64,000 bases of DNA, from contig JARKND010000001.1 of the NCBI GenBank assembly GCA_029309925.1, positions 2,356,001 to 2,420,000 on the forward strand. The letters run 5' to 3'. This document shows positions 1 through 8,497 of this stretch, piece after piece. The position numbers and the translations under genes are program-made. The notes beneath the pieces were generated by a model. That model was not told where the DNA came from. It did not search any database and saw only the letters and a list, made by a program, of their open reading frames with translations. Within the stretch, counting starts at the first letter, position 1; the number at the start of each line of letters is the position of its first letter. The stretch comes from Fulvivirgaceae bacterium JP3-4. GTDB lineage: Bacteria; Bacteroidota; Bacteroidia; Cytophagales; Cyclobacteriaceae.

Positions 1-344
1 CAGATGAAAAGTTGTTGCGCAACATTTTTTCAAATCTGCTCACAAATGCCATAAAGTTTTCGCCAGGCGAAAAGAGCATTCTTTTCAGTTGTCACGAATC
101 AGACAGACATTTGGAATTCACCGTATCAGATAAAGGAATCGGCATCGGTACCGGTGATCTGGAGAATATTTTCGAACCGTTTGCGCGCGGATCGAATGCA
201 GGCGCGATTCCAGGGACCGGCCTTGGATTGTCCATTGTAAAAAGAACTGTAGACTTACTCGGAGGGAACATTACTGTAAGATCTCAGCCCGGAAACACCC
301 AGTTCAAAGTTACGCTACCAAAGCACACACATGCAGAAAATTAA
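1..344 (+). CDS. Histidine kinase, C-terminal ATPase part (5' end outside window)
   Basis: The gene enters from the left edge in frame 3, so only about 113 C-terminal residues are visible. They form a HATPase_c domain in the usual order: an N box (NLLTNAIKF), a G1 box (DKGIGIG), an F box (IFEPFARG) and a G2 box (GTGLGLS). The dimerisation/phosphoacceptor part and the sensor lie outside. The stop overlaps the next gene by 14 bases, so kinase and regulator are translationally coupled and are very likely partners. Confidence 0.93.
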   Translation, partial: DEKLLRNIFSNLLTNAIKFSPGEKSILFSCHESDRHLEFTVSDKGIGIGTGDLENIFEPFARGSNAGAIPGTGLGLSIVKRTVDLLGGNITVRSQPGNTQFKVTLPKHTHAEN

Positions 345-1008
345 ACTATTGCTCGTTGACGATCACAAGCTAATGCTTAAAGGTCTTGTATCACTATTTG
401 CCGGAAATGAGAAAGTTGAAATTGTCGGAACGGCCAATAGCGCGGAAGATGCTATCAATAAAGCCCGGGCTATGCAGCCTGATGTTATTCTGATGGACAT
501 CCAGATGCAGGGCATGTCTGGCCTTGAGGCATGCCGATGGATCAAAGACCAGCACCAGCAGATCAAAATTATTTTACTGTCCATGGAAGTAAGGAAAGAC
601 TTCTTAAACATAGGAATTCAAAGTGGCATAAGCGGGTACCTCGTGAAAGACATCGATGATCAGGAACTATTCAAGGCTGTTGAAGCGGTGCATCGGGGCG
701 AACAATACTTCACTGAGGCAATTACGAAACTGGTGTTTGAAGATTATTTTCGGCAGCAAAAAATAAAGACGGTGCCAAAAGGCAAAGTACCGGACGAACT
801 CACCAAAAGAGAGCTGGAAGTGGTGCAGCTTGTTGCTCACGGCATGACCAACAAACAGATAGCCGAATCGTTGTTCGTCAGTGTCAAGACTATCGAAACG
901 CATAAATCCCATATACTCGATAAACTAGGATTATCAAATAGTGGCGAATTGATGAAATTCGCGCTAAGAAATAACCTGGTAACCCTTCCCAGTCAGGGTA
1001 AACCCTGA
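331..1008 (+). CDS. NarL/FixJ-type response regulator
   Basis: The product of 225 residues has an N-terminal receiver (about 1-125) with the acidic pair D10/D11, phosphoacceptor D56 in LMDIQM and conserved K106. A LuxR-type helix-turn-helix follows (about 155-215; LTKRELEVVQLVAHG, then VKTIETHKSHIL). It should be phosphorylated by the kinase it overlaps. The next gene on the same strand begins a run of exported proteins, which are plausible targets, but no operator can be assigned. The last 18 bases lie inside one of two small inverted repeats. Confidence 0.95.
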   Translation: MQKIKLLLVDDHKLMLKGLVSLFAGNEKVEIVGTANSAEDAINKARAMQPDVILMDIQMQGMSGLEACRWIKDQHQQIKIILLSMEVRKDFLNIGIQSGISGYLVKDIDDQELFKAVEAVHRGEQYFTEAITKLVFEDYFRQQKIKTVPKGKVPDELTKRELEVVQLVAHGMTNKQIAESLFVSVKTIETHKSHILDKLGLSNSGELMKFALRNNLVTLPSQGKP

Positions 1009-1028
1009 AGAGTCAGGGTACCCCTGAC
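991..1028 (+). repeat. Tandem pair of small dyads at the end of the regulator gene
   Basis: The 10-mer AGTCAGGGTA occurs at 991 and again at 1011, exactly 20 bp apart. Each copy is followed by its partial complement (ACCCTGA and CCCCTGAC), so each forms a short hairpin. The stop codon of the regulator lies in the first. No T-run follows, so a simple intrinsic terminator is unlikely; protein binding or transcript processing is possible. Confidence 0.6.
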
Positions 1029-1178
1029 CGAATCAGACTGCTCAGGCTAACAACCGCACGGAAAAGCAAGTTTTCCAGACAACTGCTGCAGCCGAACCCT
1101 GATTTTTAATAAATCAGTGGATGCATTGATTTTTTCGCACTGCAATTCCCAGACCTTGGTATCATAAACCCCAAGGCT

Positions 1179-1835
1179 ATGAACATTTATTCGGTCGCAG
1201 TATCGCTACTCCTCCTCAGTTCAGTCATATCGCTGAGCAGCTCAGCACAAACCGTAAACGAGTCGTATAAAGGCTTCAAGGCTTCGTTCGGTGCGCATGC
1301 GCTCACCCTCGATAGCAATGTTCCGCAACTCGAAGAACTTCCAGCCATATTCAATGGTGGCAGCTTCGGTATGGTAAAAGGAAACAAGTTTGTCCGGGCT
1401 GGATTGACTGTCGCAGGATTCTACTATTCTGCTGATAACGTTTCCCGCACTATTGACCTCGTCTACTCGGATGCAACCGCGAATTTCTATCCACTGGCTT
1501 TTTCAAAAAAGAACTTTCGCCTGCAGCCTTACCTGGGGTCAGGCTTAGCGCTGTCACGGTTGAAGTTCTACGGTCACTATTTGCCGCAAGAACCGTCAAA
1601 ACCAATTAACTATAGCGCGCCTGAACCCTATATCGGAAAACAAAGAACAGTATCTGCAATGTTTCAGCTGGGACTGGAATACCGGTTTCCTGGTTATGAA
1701 TTTCTCACAGTCTTTACCGAGTGCACACTGCTAAGGCCACTGGCGTCCAGCGCTGATGCAATGTTTGAGAAAACGTCAATACACAACGTTGGCAGTTTCC
1801 AGGTTGGGGTCGCATTTGGATCACTTAAAAAATAG
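1179..1835 (+). CDS. Exported protein, probable outer-membrane beta-barrel
   Basis: The product has 218 residues, with a clear signal peptide (hydrophobic residues 4-20, probable cleavage after SSA near residue 23). The mature part alternates polar and aromatic/hydrophobic residues and ends in a strand like those of small outer-membrane barrels (FQVGVAFG). I do not recognise a named family. It starts a same-strand run of five genes with tiny gaps (5, 2, 22 and 22 bases). The architecture resembles the protein at 2864, suggesting distant paralogues. Function unknown. Confidence 0.8.
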   Translation: MNIYSVAVSLLLLSSVISLSSSAQTVNESYKGFKASFGAHALTLDSNVPQLEELPAIFNGGSFGMVKGNKFVRAGLTVAGFYYSADNVSRTIDLVYSDATANFYPLAFSKKNFRLQPYLGSGLALSRLKFYGHYLPQEPSKPINYSAPEPYIGKQRTVSAMFQLGLEYRFPGYEFLTVFTECTLLRPLASSADAMFEKTSIHNVGSFQVGVAFGSLKK

Positions 1836-1840
1836 CCGGT

Positions 1841-2284
1841 ATGAAATCAAAATTCGTATCGTACATCCTTGCGACAGCCGTGATTGTATTGTGTTATCAG
1901 CGCAGCAATGGACAGCACTTGATTGCGTCATCGGAGATCGAAAAAAATGTTGCCGGCCTTCACTACGGTGCATCGCTAAGCATTGAAACGAAAAAGAAAT
2001 TTTCTGCTGGTGGCTTTTACCAATGCGGAATCACGCAATTGGAAGGGAATGTTAGACCCACCCGGACTTTCTATGCGTTGCAACTACAGTTTCCACTGTT
2101 GACGTGCGACAAAATCGGGATAATGCTCAATACCAAGACTGGCTTTGTAAATGATCATTATCTGGTGTTTGTGCCAGCGGTCATTACAAACATTCAGCTT
2201 TCGCCTGGGCTTGGTGTTTCCATTGGTTCGGGCATCCGCATGCAAAATGCGTCATTGATTGGCAGACTCTATTTAACCCTGTAG
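1841..2284 (+). CDS. Small exported protein, possible outer-membrane barrel fragment fold
   Basis: The product of 147 residues has a signal peptide ending near SNGQ (about residue 25). The remainder is rich in short strands with glycine and aromatic residues (FSAGGFYQCG, GLGVSIGSGIRMQ), as in small membrane barrels. It starts 5 bases after the previous stop and ends 2 bases before the next start, which implies one transcript. No named family recognised. Confidence 0.75.
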   Translation: MKSKFVSYILATAVIVLCYQRSNGQHLIASSEIEKNVAGLHYGASLSIETKKKFSAGGFYQCGITQLEGNVRPTRTFYALQLQFPLLTCDKIGIMLNTKTGFVNDHYLVFVPAVITNIQLSPGLGVSIGSGIRMQNASLIGRLYLTL

Positions 2285-2286
2285 CT

Positions 2287-2841
2287 ATGCGTAATCTTGT
2301 GCTTTTACTTCTTGCAACGTTGGCCCTGTCGTGTGAGGATGCCACATTTGAAAGGACTTACCTGATCAAACAAGGGGAACACTACGCAACACACAAAGGC
2401 GTTGAAGCCCTTCAGTCAAACACACTTGATTTTTACGCCACTTTCGACCGGACTGCGATGTACGACCTGGGCGACAATGCGCTTCAGTCGAACAAAAATA
2501 AGCTGATGGGCTTTTCAGATTGCAATTCGTTGCATCATGACAATAGCGCTCGCTTCGCGTGGCAGTGGTATGGCGGCAAGCTGGAGATATTCGCATACTG
2601 TTATGTTAACGGAGCCCGCATTGAGCAATATATCGGCACGGTAGCCATTGGCGAAAAAAATAAATATACGCTTCGATGCATGCCTGACCACTATGAGTTC
2701 AAGCTCAATAATCAGGAGATTGTCAAGGTTGAACGAGGCACTACTTGCGACAAAGGGCTTTACTATATGCTGTGGCCTTACTTTGGCGGTGCCATTCCTG
2801 CCCCGCATGATATTACAATAGCGATCGAACGCATCTACTAA
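2287..2841 (+). CDS. Putative lipoprotein in exported-protein operon
   Basis: The product of 184 residues starts with a lipoprotein signal (LALSC, lipidation Cys16). The mature part looks like an all-beta jelly-roll protein and carries the distinctive C-terminal stretch YYMLWPYFGGAIPAPHD, reminiscent of concanavalin-like carbohydrate-binding folds (inference; no catalytic motif assigned). Five cysteines remain after the lipid Cys. It sits third in the cluster of exported proteins. Confidence 0.78.
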   Translation: MRNLVLLLLATLALSCEDATFERTYLIKQGEHYATHKGVEALQSNTLDFYATFDRTAMYDLGDNALQSNKNKLMGFSDCNSLHHDNSARFAWQWYGGKLEIFAYCYVNGARIEQYIGTVAIGEKNKYTLRCMPDHYEFKLNNQEIVKVERGTTCDKGLYYMLWPYFGGAIPAPHDITIAIERIY

Positions 2842-2863
2842 ACCACCAGAAACTCCCACTACT

Positions 2864-3532
2864 ATGAAATCAAGGTACGAAATCAAAGTCTTTAACGCTT
2901 CGCTCATCCTCATACTGTATCTTCTTATCGGTATGTACTCGTGCGCGAATGCACAGGCGATTCAACGCATTTGTCAGAAAGGGTACGAAGTATCTTATGG
3001 ATTCCACAACTTCAAGCCGCGCATGGCCGGTGAGCACACTACAAAACTTTCACCAGGCGCACGAGGAATTACCCTTGGCGGTTTTGTTGGAAACAATCTT
3101 TTAAAGATGCGCCTTCGCGGTGTCGGCTACTACGAAGCCAACAGGGTATTCAATGAAACTTATTATCAGTACGAAGCGGAACTGCTTTCAAATTTCTCAC
3201 CACTTGAATTTTTTCGCGTGAGTAAAAACGTAGTTGATATTTACCTGATCACCGGGTTGAACTACACACAAATCAACTTCGATAACCATTATTCTGTTTA
3301 TGACAAAAAACGATTTGACCGCATCAGCAGAGTCGCAGGAATAGGGATTGAATACATTGTACGAAAAGGAAACAAATCGATATGCGTGTTCTCTGATGCA
3401 ATACTTGCAAATCGTTTAAAGGACGCAAGGGCAAAGGATGAAGTTACACCATTTCCTGCCGTGCAATCTGCGCTCAATTTCGGTTTACGTATTGGATACA
3501 GCCGACACGTGAAAGTAAAACCTGGATTCTAA
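2864..3532 (+). CDS. Exported protein, probable outer-membrane beta-barrel
   Basis: The product has 222 residues, with a rather long N-terminal signal (hydrophobic 13-27, probable cleavage near ANAQ). The body has alternating hydrophobic strands typical of small barrels and ends NFGLRIGYSRH. Size and strand layout resemble the protein at 1179. It lies 22 bases after the lipoprotein gene. Function unknown. Confidence 0.78.
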   Translation: MKSRYEIKVFNASLILILYLLIGMYSCANAQAIQRICQKGYEVSYGFHNFKPRMAGEHTTKLSPGARGITLGGFVGNNLLKMRLRGVGYYEANRVFNETYYQYEAELLSNFSPLEFFRVSKNVVDIYLITGLNYTQINFDNHYSVYDKKRFDRISRVAGIGIEYIVRKGNKSICVFSDAILANRLKDARAKDEVTPFPAVQSALNFGLRIGYSRHVKVKPGF

Positions 3533-3554
3533 AAAATACGAATATTAACTAGTT

Positions 3555-3677
3555 ATGAAAATGTACGATTACGAAGAAGAAGAAGTAACTGAGAATGAAT
3601 TGAAGAGTGTCGCATACACGACAGCCAGTGTTATGGTTATCTTTTCATCAACCATACTATGGATTTTGTTTGCCTGA
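3555..3677 (+). CDS. 40-residue single-pass membrane microprotein
   Basis: This short reading frame encodes an acidic head (MYDYEEEEVTENEL) followed by one transmembrane helix (about residues 20-39, ending ILWILFA). It starts 22 bases after the previous stop, in line with the gene run at 1179-3532. The acidic-head plus single-helix layout is unlikely by chance, but no homology can be checked here. It may be an accessory subunit of the exported cassette. Confidence 0.55.
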   Translation: MKMYDYEEEEVTENELKSVAYTTASVMVIFSSTILWILFA

Positions 3678-3822
3678 CTCGTGTAAGTCGCTCTTCAGGT
3701 TCAGAAATTTTATTGATGATGGTTTTATGGTTAGCAGTCATTTTACGCGTAGGACGTCAGCCACTGAGAAGTTGTGTTGGCGGGACAATTTTAGCTCACA
3801 CAATATTATTAAAGTTAACAAA

Positions 3823-4167
3823 ATGAATAATAGCACGATAAGAAACGCCCGGCACACTAGTCTATTCATCGATTCCGTTTTAACAAAGGAAACTCAAGAA
3901 TATAATTGTTCACAAAAGTCAAGATCCCTTGCGAATCTGGAGGAGCTGCTCTTCCACGCTATCCGGTATAGAAAATGCGGTGATGTACTTCCGCTGAAAA
4001 ACTTGTGTGTTAGACTAAGGCATCCTCTCAAAAGTCTAAACAATTCGCGCCTCGACTGGATGGTTAATGAAATTTGTTTTCATGAGGATGACCGCCTTCC
4101 TGCGACTTTTACGCAATCCCTGGAAATGCATTGCAGGCAACTGATTGATGAAATACGTGTGAAGTGA
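3823..4167 (+). CDS. Hypothetical protein, 114 residues
   Basis: The frame is open further upstream, but the ATG at 3823 (MNNSTIRN...) is the most natural start because the upstream part reads like noncoding translation. The product is soluble, mixed charge and mostly helical, with four cysteines and no recognised motif. It stands alone between the exported cassette and the convergent esterase gene. Treat as a tentative gene. Confidence 0.5.
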   Translation: MNNSTIRNARHTSLFIDSVLTKETQEYNCSQKSRSLANLEELLFHAIRYRKCGDVLPLKNLCVRLRHPLKSLNNSRLDWMVNEICFHEDDRLPATFTQSLEMHCRQLIDEIRVK

Positions 4168-4298
4168 ACGGGTGTGCTTCTGCAGTGGTGTTTCGGTGAA
4201 AAAACTATACGAAGGAAGTGAACAGCAGCAACGTGAGGCGCCTTCCCCAGAAAGTGTTAACTAACTACCCATCAATGTAGGCGATGGCATTTGAAACG

Positions 4299-4859
4299 TT
4301 AAAGGAGCGCTTTGATCGTTGGCCAAACTTTTTCGGCAATGACTTCATATCCTTTGGCTGAAGGATGCAACCCATCCGGCAGATTGAGGTGCTCCACTCC
4401 TGCTACTCCTTCCAGAAAAAATGGTACAAATGCAGCAGCATGTACTTCAGCCAGTTCGCGGTAAATTTTTCTAAAGCCATTCAGTGGAGCAAAGTTGATC
4501 GCATCCGGAATTTCCATTCCCATGATCACCAGCTTGCAATTCGGATATCGTTCTTTTACCTTTTTCAAGATCAGGTCGAGATTGTGCCTGGTAGCGGTGT
4601 AAGGGGCACCTCTCCACAAATCATTTACACCGAGTTCAAGTACAAAAATGTCGACAGGCTGATTGAGCCAATAATCAAGCCTGTTTAAACCTCCGGACGA
4701 GGTGTCGCCACTGATTCCTGCGTTGACAACCTGGTATCGAAAACCAGACTCGCCAATTTTCTTCTGTATCAGGCCAGGCAGCGATTGAACAGCAGGCTTG
4801 GCCAATCCATACCCGGCAGTGAGGCTGTCACCAAAAAACAAAATTCTCTTCATCAACAT
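4299..4859 (-). CDS. SGNH/GDSL esterase (TesA-like arylesterase)
   Basis: The product of 186 residues has all the SGNH blocks: GDSLTAGYG (nucleophile Ser), NAGISGDT (oxyanion Gly), LGVNDLWRG (block III Asn) and DGLHPS (catalytic Asp and His). This matches the lysophospholipase/arylesterase family, which hydrolyses acyl esters and thioesters. There is no clear signal peptide, so it is probably cytoplasmic. A second ATG two codons later (4853) gives MKRILFFGDS and may be the true start. Confidence 0.92.
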   Translation of the reverse strand: MLMKRILFFGDSLTAGYGLAKPAVQSLPGLIQKKIGESGFRYQVVNAGISGDTSSGGLNRLDYWLNQPVDIFVLELGVNDLWRGAPYTATRHNLDLILKKVKERYPNCKLVIMGMEIPDAINFAPLNGFRKIYRELAEVHAAAFVPFFLEGVAGVEHLNLPDGLHPSAKGYEVIAEKVWPTIKALL

Positions 4860-5224
4860 TTAAACGATCCTGGATCACAATAAAATTCCCGGACGCAAGT
4901 GCGTTTTAAAAAGCAAGCAAGCAAACCAAGTGCGTGAAGCAAGCGAAAGAGTGATTCGACTGCAGCTAAAAGTCACAGTCGGCTATTCGTTTTTGAATTT
5001 GGATCTTATTTTTTGGATTTACTACGGATGGGTGTGCCCTTTGCCATTGCGCAAACTTGTCGCGCAGGCGCACTGCCCATCCGGTCCCGCGCAACGTATG
5101 TGCGCTGAGTCATCCGGAACGGGCAACGCTGTTTATGAAGCGCATCTCGAATTTATGAAGGGCCATTTAACGATCACGCAATTCCCTCCATCCTTCGCGC
5201 GGCTGGGTCTTCCCTTCGTTTTAC
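4860..5224. other. Intergenic region, 365 bases, no gene seen
   Basis: The stretch holds AAGCAAG-rich simple repeats near 4910-4950 and T/G-rich sequence (TTTGAATTTGGATCTTATT) near 4990. A forward frame of 104 codons crosses it but lacks protein-like composition and runs into the opposite-strand gene. I see no convincing promoter or terminator. Confidence 0.5.
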
Positions 5225-5788
5225 TCAAACCCTTTTTGGCTTGATCTTTCTTGAAAACCGTACACCGAGATAAACCAGCAAGATTATGAGACAAATAAAG
5301 TACACAGTCGTTGTACCACTCTTCACCACAGAGAAAGAAGAAGCAAGACTGACAGTCCGCTCAGAAATGGTTGGATAGCTGTTGACCATACTGATGAAAA
5401 AGAAGTTCTCTATGTAATCACAGGCACCCGCGATCAACGGAAGATAGGTGACGAAGTTCCAGCGAGTTGAGCTTCCTGCCTTCTTCATAAAATACAGGAA
5501 AATAAGCGAGTAAGTGATTGCGAATAGGCCCGGATAGATCATATCAACCGGGATTTGTTTTGTCAGGTAGGCATCCCTCCCATCCGCGCCAAGCGCTTCG
5601 AGCAACCTGACGACATCATCGTGCGAGTAGCCCATGGGCATCATATCGAGCAGAGGCATCCCACCGGAGAACGCGATGACGTGTGGGATGGTCACCACCA
5701 ACATGAACGTATACACGCAAGAAGTGATGATGAACAACGACAGGACAGTGCGGCCTTTAAGAAATTTATCGGAAGTTAAGCTTCTCAT
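5225..5788 (-). CDS. Four-helix integral membrane protein, function unknown
   Basis: The product has 187 residues with four probable transmembrane helices: about 14-36, 83-102, 111-133 and 158-178. A polar stretch between helices 1 and 2 carries MPLLDMMPMGYSHDD. The C-terminus is basic (RKIKPKR), suggesting it faces the cytoplasm. I recognise no named family. Confidence 0.75.
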   Translation of the reverse strand: MRSLTSDKFLKGRTVLSLFIITSCVYTFMLVVTIPHVIAFSGGMPLLDMMPMGYSHDDVVRLLEALGADGRDAYLTKQIPVDMIYPGLFAITYSLIFLYFMKKAGSSTRWNFVTYLPLIAGACDYIENFFFISMVNSYPTISERTVSLASSFSVVKSGTTTVYFICLIILLVYLGVRFSRKIKPKRV

Positions 5789-5918
5789 AGAAAGTGGGTT
5801 CTTACAAGATTAAGAATTGCTCTTGAGGAAGTTCCTGACAAAAGTCATCTTCTCCGGTTATCCAATCCGAAATTCACTGCGACTAAATCCAAAACTCTTG
5901 AGATTGCCGGTTGCCTGG

Positions 5919-6323
5919 CTACGGTTTCTTAAGAAGTTCCTGTCTTAGTTCGTTGAGCAGATCTTCCCTGTTGGGAATGAGTGAAGATGTGCAGTAATAA
6001 CAGTCTTCAAGCTTCATCCCTGAAATATTCAGTCGCTGCAGGGTGACTGGTGATACTGTCCTGAAATTTACAGCTACATTGTTTTCCAGGTTCTGACGCA
6101 GGTTTTGAAAGTTGATGTCAGTGGCAAGTTCCGGAAAACGCTTCCACATGTTTTGACCAACCAGATCAGACGCCTGCACGCCTAACCTCTCTGCGGCAAA
6201 TTTATTTACAAAAAGATAGTTCCACTCAAGATCCAGAATGTAAACTGAGAAATTGAATTGATCGAATTTCTCAAGTGGAAGTTGAGAAAACCGCTGATAA
6301 TTGGCTATCGGGAACTTGTGCAT
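5919..6323 (-). CDS. Stand-alone PAS-domain protein
   Basis: The product of 134 residues consists of one PAS fold (about 20-110). Features are FNFSVYILDLEWNYLFVNKFAAERLG, the short helix motif ASDLVGQNMWKRFPE, and a later strand region containing two adjacent cysteines (DCYYCTS). No effector domain is attached, so it probably signals by binding a partner. Ligand unknown. Confidence 0.8.
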   Translation of the reverse strand: MHKFPIANYQRFSQLPLEKFDQFNFSVYILDLEWNYLFVNKFAAERLGVQASDLVGQNMWKRFPELATDINFQNLRQNLENNVAVNFRTVSPVTLQRLNISGMKLEDCYYCTSSLIPNREDLLNELRQELLKKP

Positions 6324-6400
6324 CTCTGCACAAAATTAAGAAAATCTTAGATAGTCCTGGCTGGGCCTCTGACTGCTGGCTGCGTCATTATGAAGATTTG

Positions 6401-6504
6401 TGATACAAGTTCTGCCCGACTCACGTAGTCCAGCGGGGGAAGCGGAGACCCCGCTTAGACTGTTGATAGTCCCAGCAGGGGTTTATGATGCAAGTTCTGT
6501 CCCG
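6401..6504 (+). repeat. Imperfect direct repeat in intergenic region
   Basis: TGATACAAGTTCTGCCCG at 6401 recurs as TGATGCAAGTTCTGTCCCG at 6486, about 85 bp apart. Between them is a short GC hairpin (GCGGGG ... CCCCGC near 6433-6454). Both lie in the 258-base gap between two minus-strand genes. Function unknown. Confidence 0.45.
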
Positions 6505-6581
6505 GCCCACCTGCACACGGGATCCGTGGCTGGGACCCACACAGGCCGCCAATGCGTAACACAGTCTGGTAAGCAATCACA

Positions 6582-7604
6582 TCACCTCCACCCCAACCCG
6601 GGCGCTACATGTTTTAAAATAGAAGAAAGCACATGAACATTGTAATCTACCCCAAGTGTGTTTGGTATGGTGAGCAGAACTGTATCTGCTTCCTGAATCG
6701 CTTCGTCTTTTGCGAGTTCCTCAACTAGCACATCGGGCTCTGCAGCGTAGCTTCTACCAAAGATCGCACGTCTATCAGCCTCGATGTATCCTATCTGGTC
6801 TGACTTATTTCTATCCTGCCCAAAGAAATATCGGTCTTGTTCCGTCACCAGCGCAAAGATGGAGCGACTGACCGAAACTCGCGGCTCACGTTTATGACCA
6901 GCTTTCTTCCACGCCTCCTTGAACAATCTGATCTGTTCTGCCTGCTGAATGTGAAACGGTTTTCCGCTTTCATCAAACTTCAGCGTTGAGCTTTGCAAAT
7001 GCATTCCATTTTCCGCAGCCCACACCGCTGTAGCGTTTGATGCAGCGCCCCACCAGATCCGCTCGCGCAACCCTTCGGAGTGGGGTTCTAGTCGTAATAG
7101 TCCGGGAGGGTTTGGAAACATGGGAAACGGATTGGGCTTCGCAAAACCAACGCCTTTAAGCTTGTCTAGAAATTCTAGCGCTTTCTTACGCCCCATATCG
7201 GCATCAGTTTCACCCTCCGCAGGTTCGTAACCGAAGTAACGCCATCCATCAATCACCTGCTCTGGCGAGCCTCGGCTGATACCAAGCTGCAACCTTCCTC
7301 CTGAGATAAGATCAGCTGCCCCGGCATCCTCCACCATGTAAAGCGGATTTTCATAGCGCATATCGATCACGCCCGTTCCAATTTCGATCTTCTTTGTTTT
7401 TGCACCAATCGCTGACAACAGCGGAAATGGCGATGCAAGCTGTGCTGCAAAATGATGAACGCGGAAATACGCTCCATCTAATCCCATCTCTTCCGCGGCC
7501 ACCGCAAGATCGATCGATTGCAGCAACGTATCGGCTGCTGTGCGCGTTTGATAACCCTGGCGGTTAGCCCAATGTCCAAAAGACAAAAATCCGATTTTCT
7601 TCAT
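6582..7604 (-). CDS. LLM-class flavin-dependent oxidoreductase
   Basis: I chose ATG at 7604 (MKKIGFLSFG); the frame continues six codons upstream to 7622. The 340-residue product has the bacterial luciferase-like TIM-barrel pattern: AEEMGLDGAYFRVHHFA near the N-terminus, KKIEIGTGVI, and GGRLQLGISRGSPEQ. Such enzymes use reduced FMN or F420-like cofactors to oxidise small substrates; the substrate is not readable. A second, different member of the family lies at 19368. Confidence 0.9.
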   Translation of the reverse strand: MKKIGFLSFGHWANRQGYQTRTAADTLLQSIDLAVAAEEMGLDGAYFRVHHFAAQLASPFPLLSAIGAKTKKIEIGTGVIDMRYENPLYMVEDAGAADLISGGRLQLGISRGSPEQVIDGWRYFGYEPAEGETDADMGRKKALEFLDKLKGVGFAKPNPFPMFPNPPGLLRLEPHSEGLRERIWWGAASNATAVWAAENGMHLQSSTLKFDESGKPFHIQQAEQIRLFKEAWKKAGHKREPRVSVSRSIFALVTEQDRYFFGQDRNKSDQIGYIEADRRAIFGRSYAAEPDVLVEELAKDEAIQEADTVLLTIPNTLGVDYNVHVLSSILKHVAPGLGWR

Positions 7605-7806
7605 AGTAACCCTGTCGCCCATGAGAACAACACGGCAAAGATAAAAGTTGCAGCCATTTTACTTTGCGAAATCATATCGGAAACCGATTATTCCGCCTGG
7701 CAGTCTTGCACCTGTGAGTATCGAATGCCCAATCGCCCAATGCAAACCGAACGCAGGCAGAAGACTAGGGATTTTGGTCTTAGATAAGGAGAAACTTTCA
7801 GTTCGA

Positions 7807-8415
7807 TTATATTAAGCCATACTTTTCCATTATCGCTTTGCGTTGATCATGGTAAGTTGTGATTCCAAATTGTTTGTCAAGATTCGCCATACGCTTTGCA
7901 ATCTGCGGATCTGCAGGCGTTAATTTTCGCTGAGCCATGTCTGGGATGATTTTGAAAAACAGTTCTTCGAGAAAATCTTCAAAATTCTGATTGAAATACA
8001 TGTCTGTGCATCGTGCAATTTTGTCCGTTGCATTCCAAAAGGTGTGAACGATGCCGCGCGGACGAAGGTGCCACCCTCCAGCCTTCACCTCATATACCTG
8101 ATCTCCAACCAGAATGCTGACGGTACCCTCATGCACATACATCAATTCATCCAGGTCTTTGTGCACATGCGGTGCCGGCCCCATTACCTTCGGAGCAATT
8201 GCAACATCAACCGCGGAGTATTGCATGTTGGTCTGGCTGGTCCGCACCTTCACACGAATTGCTACGCCAGGTCCGGGATCAAGAGGCGCATCATCCGGAG
8301 GAATATAGAACGGCTTAAGTTCGCTCAGACTGCCGAAAGCTTTTGTTTCTTTGCAAAGTCCGGCCACAGCAAAACCTGCCAGAAGCCCGGATTTCAAGAA
8401 TTGTTTTCTTTCCAT
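7807..8415 (-). CDS. Secreted cupin-domain protein
   Basis: The preferred start at 8415 gives MERKQFLKSGLLAGFAVAG, an export signal of Tat-like style without the twin arginines. A single cupin follows: motif 1 PHVHKDLDELMYVHEG supplies His, His and Glu metal ligands, and motif 2 PRGIVHTFWN supplies the last His. A C-terminal helical tail completes about 202 residues. It may bind or oxidise a small molecule in the periplasm. The AraC-type regulator gene next door on the same strand could control it (inference). Confidence 0.85.
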   Translation of the reverse strand: MERKQFLKSGLLAGFAVAGLCKETKAFGSLSELKPFYIPPDDAPLDPGPGVAIRVKVRTSQTNMQYSAVDVAIAPKVMGPAPHVHKDLDELMYVHEGTVSILVGDQVYEVKAGGWHLRPRGIVHTFWNATDKIARCTDMYFNQNFEDFLEELFFKIIPDMAQRKLTPADPQIAKRMANLDKQFGITTYHDQRKAIMEKYGLI

Positions 8416-8497
8416 AATTGAGTTGGTTTGATGATGACACAAACCTAAATCGAAGAGCGTGCGGACTAATGGTAAAATTCCGACAACCGTTTTGTTG

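Noticed and set aside
4930-5244. Forward 104-codon frame in the gap before the membrane protein
   Set aside because: Low-complexity, no homology that I recognise, and it runs into the opposite-strand gene end.
6486-6504. Repeat pair at 6401 and 6486 as a CRISPR remnant
   Set aside because: Only two imperfect copies, no regular spacer series and no cas genes.
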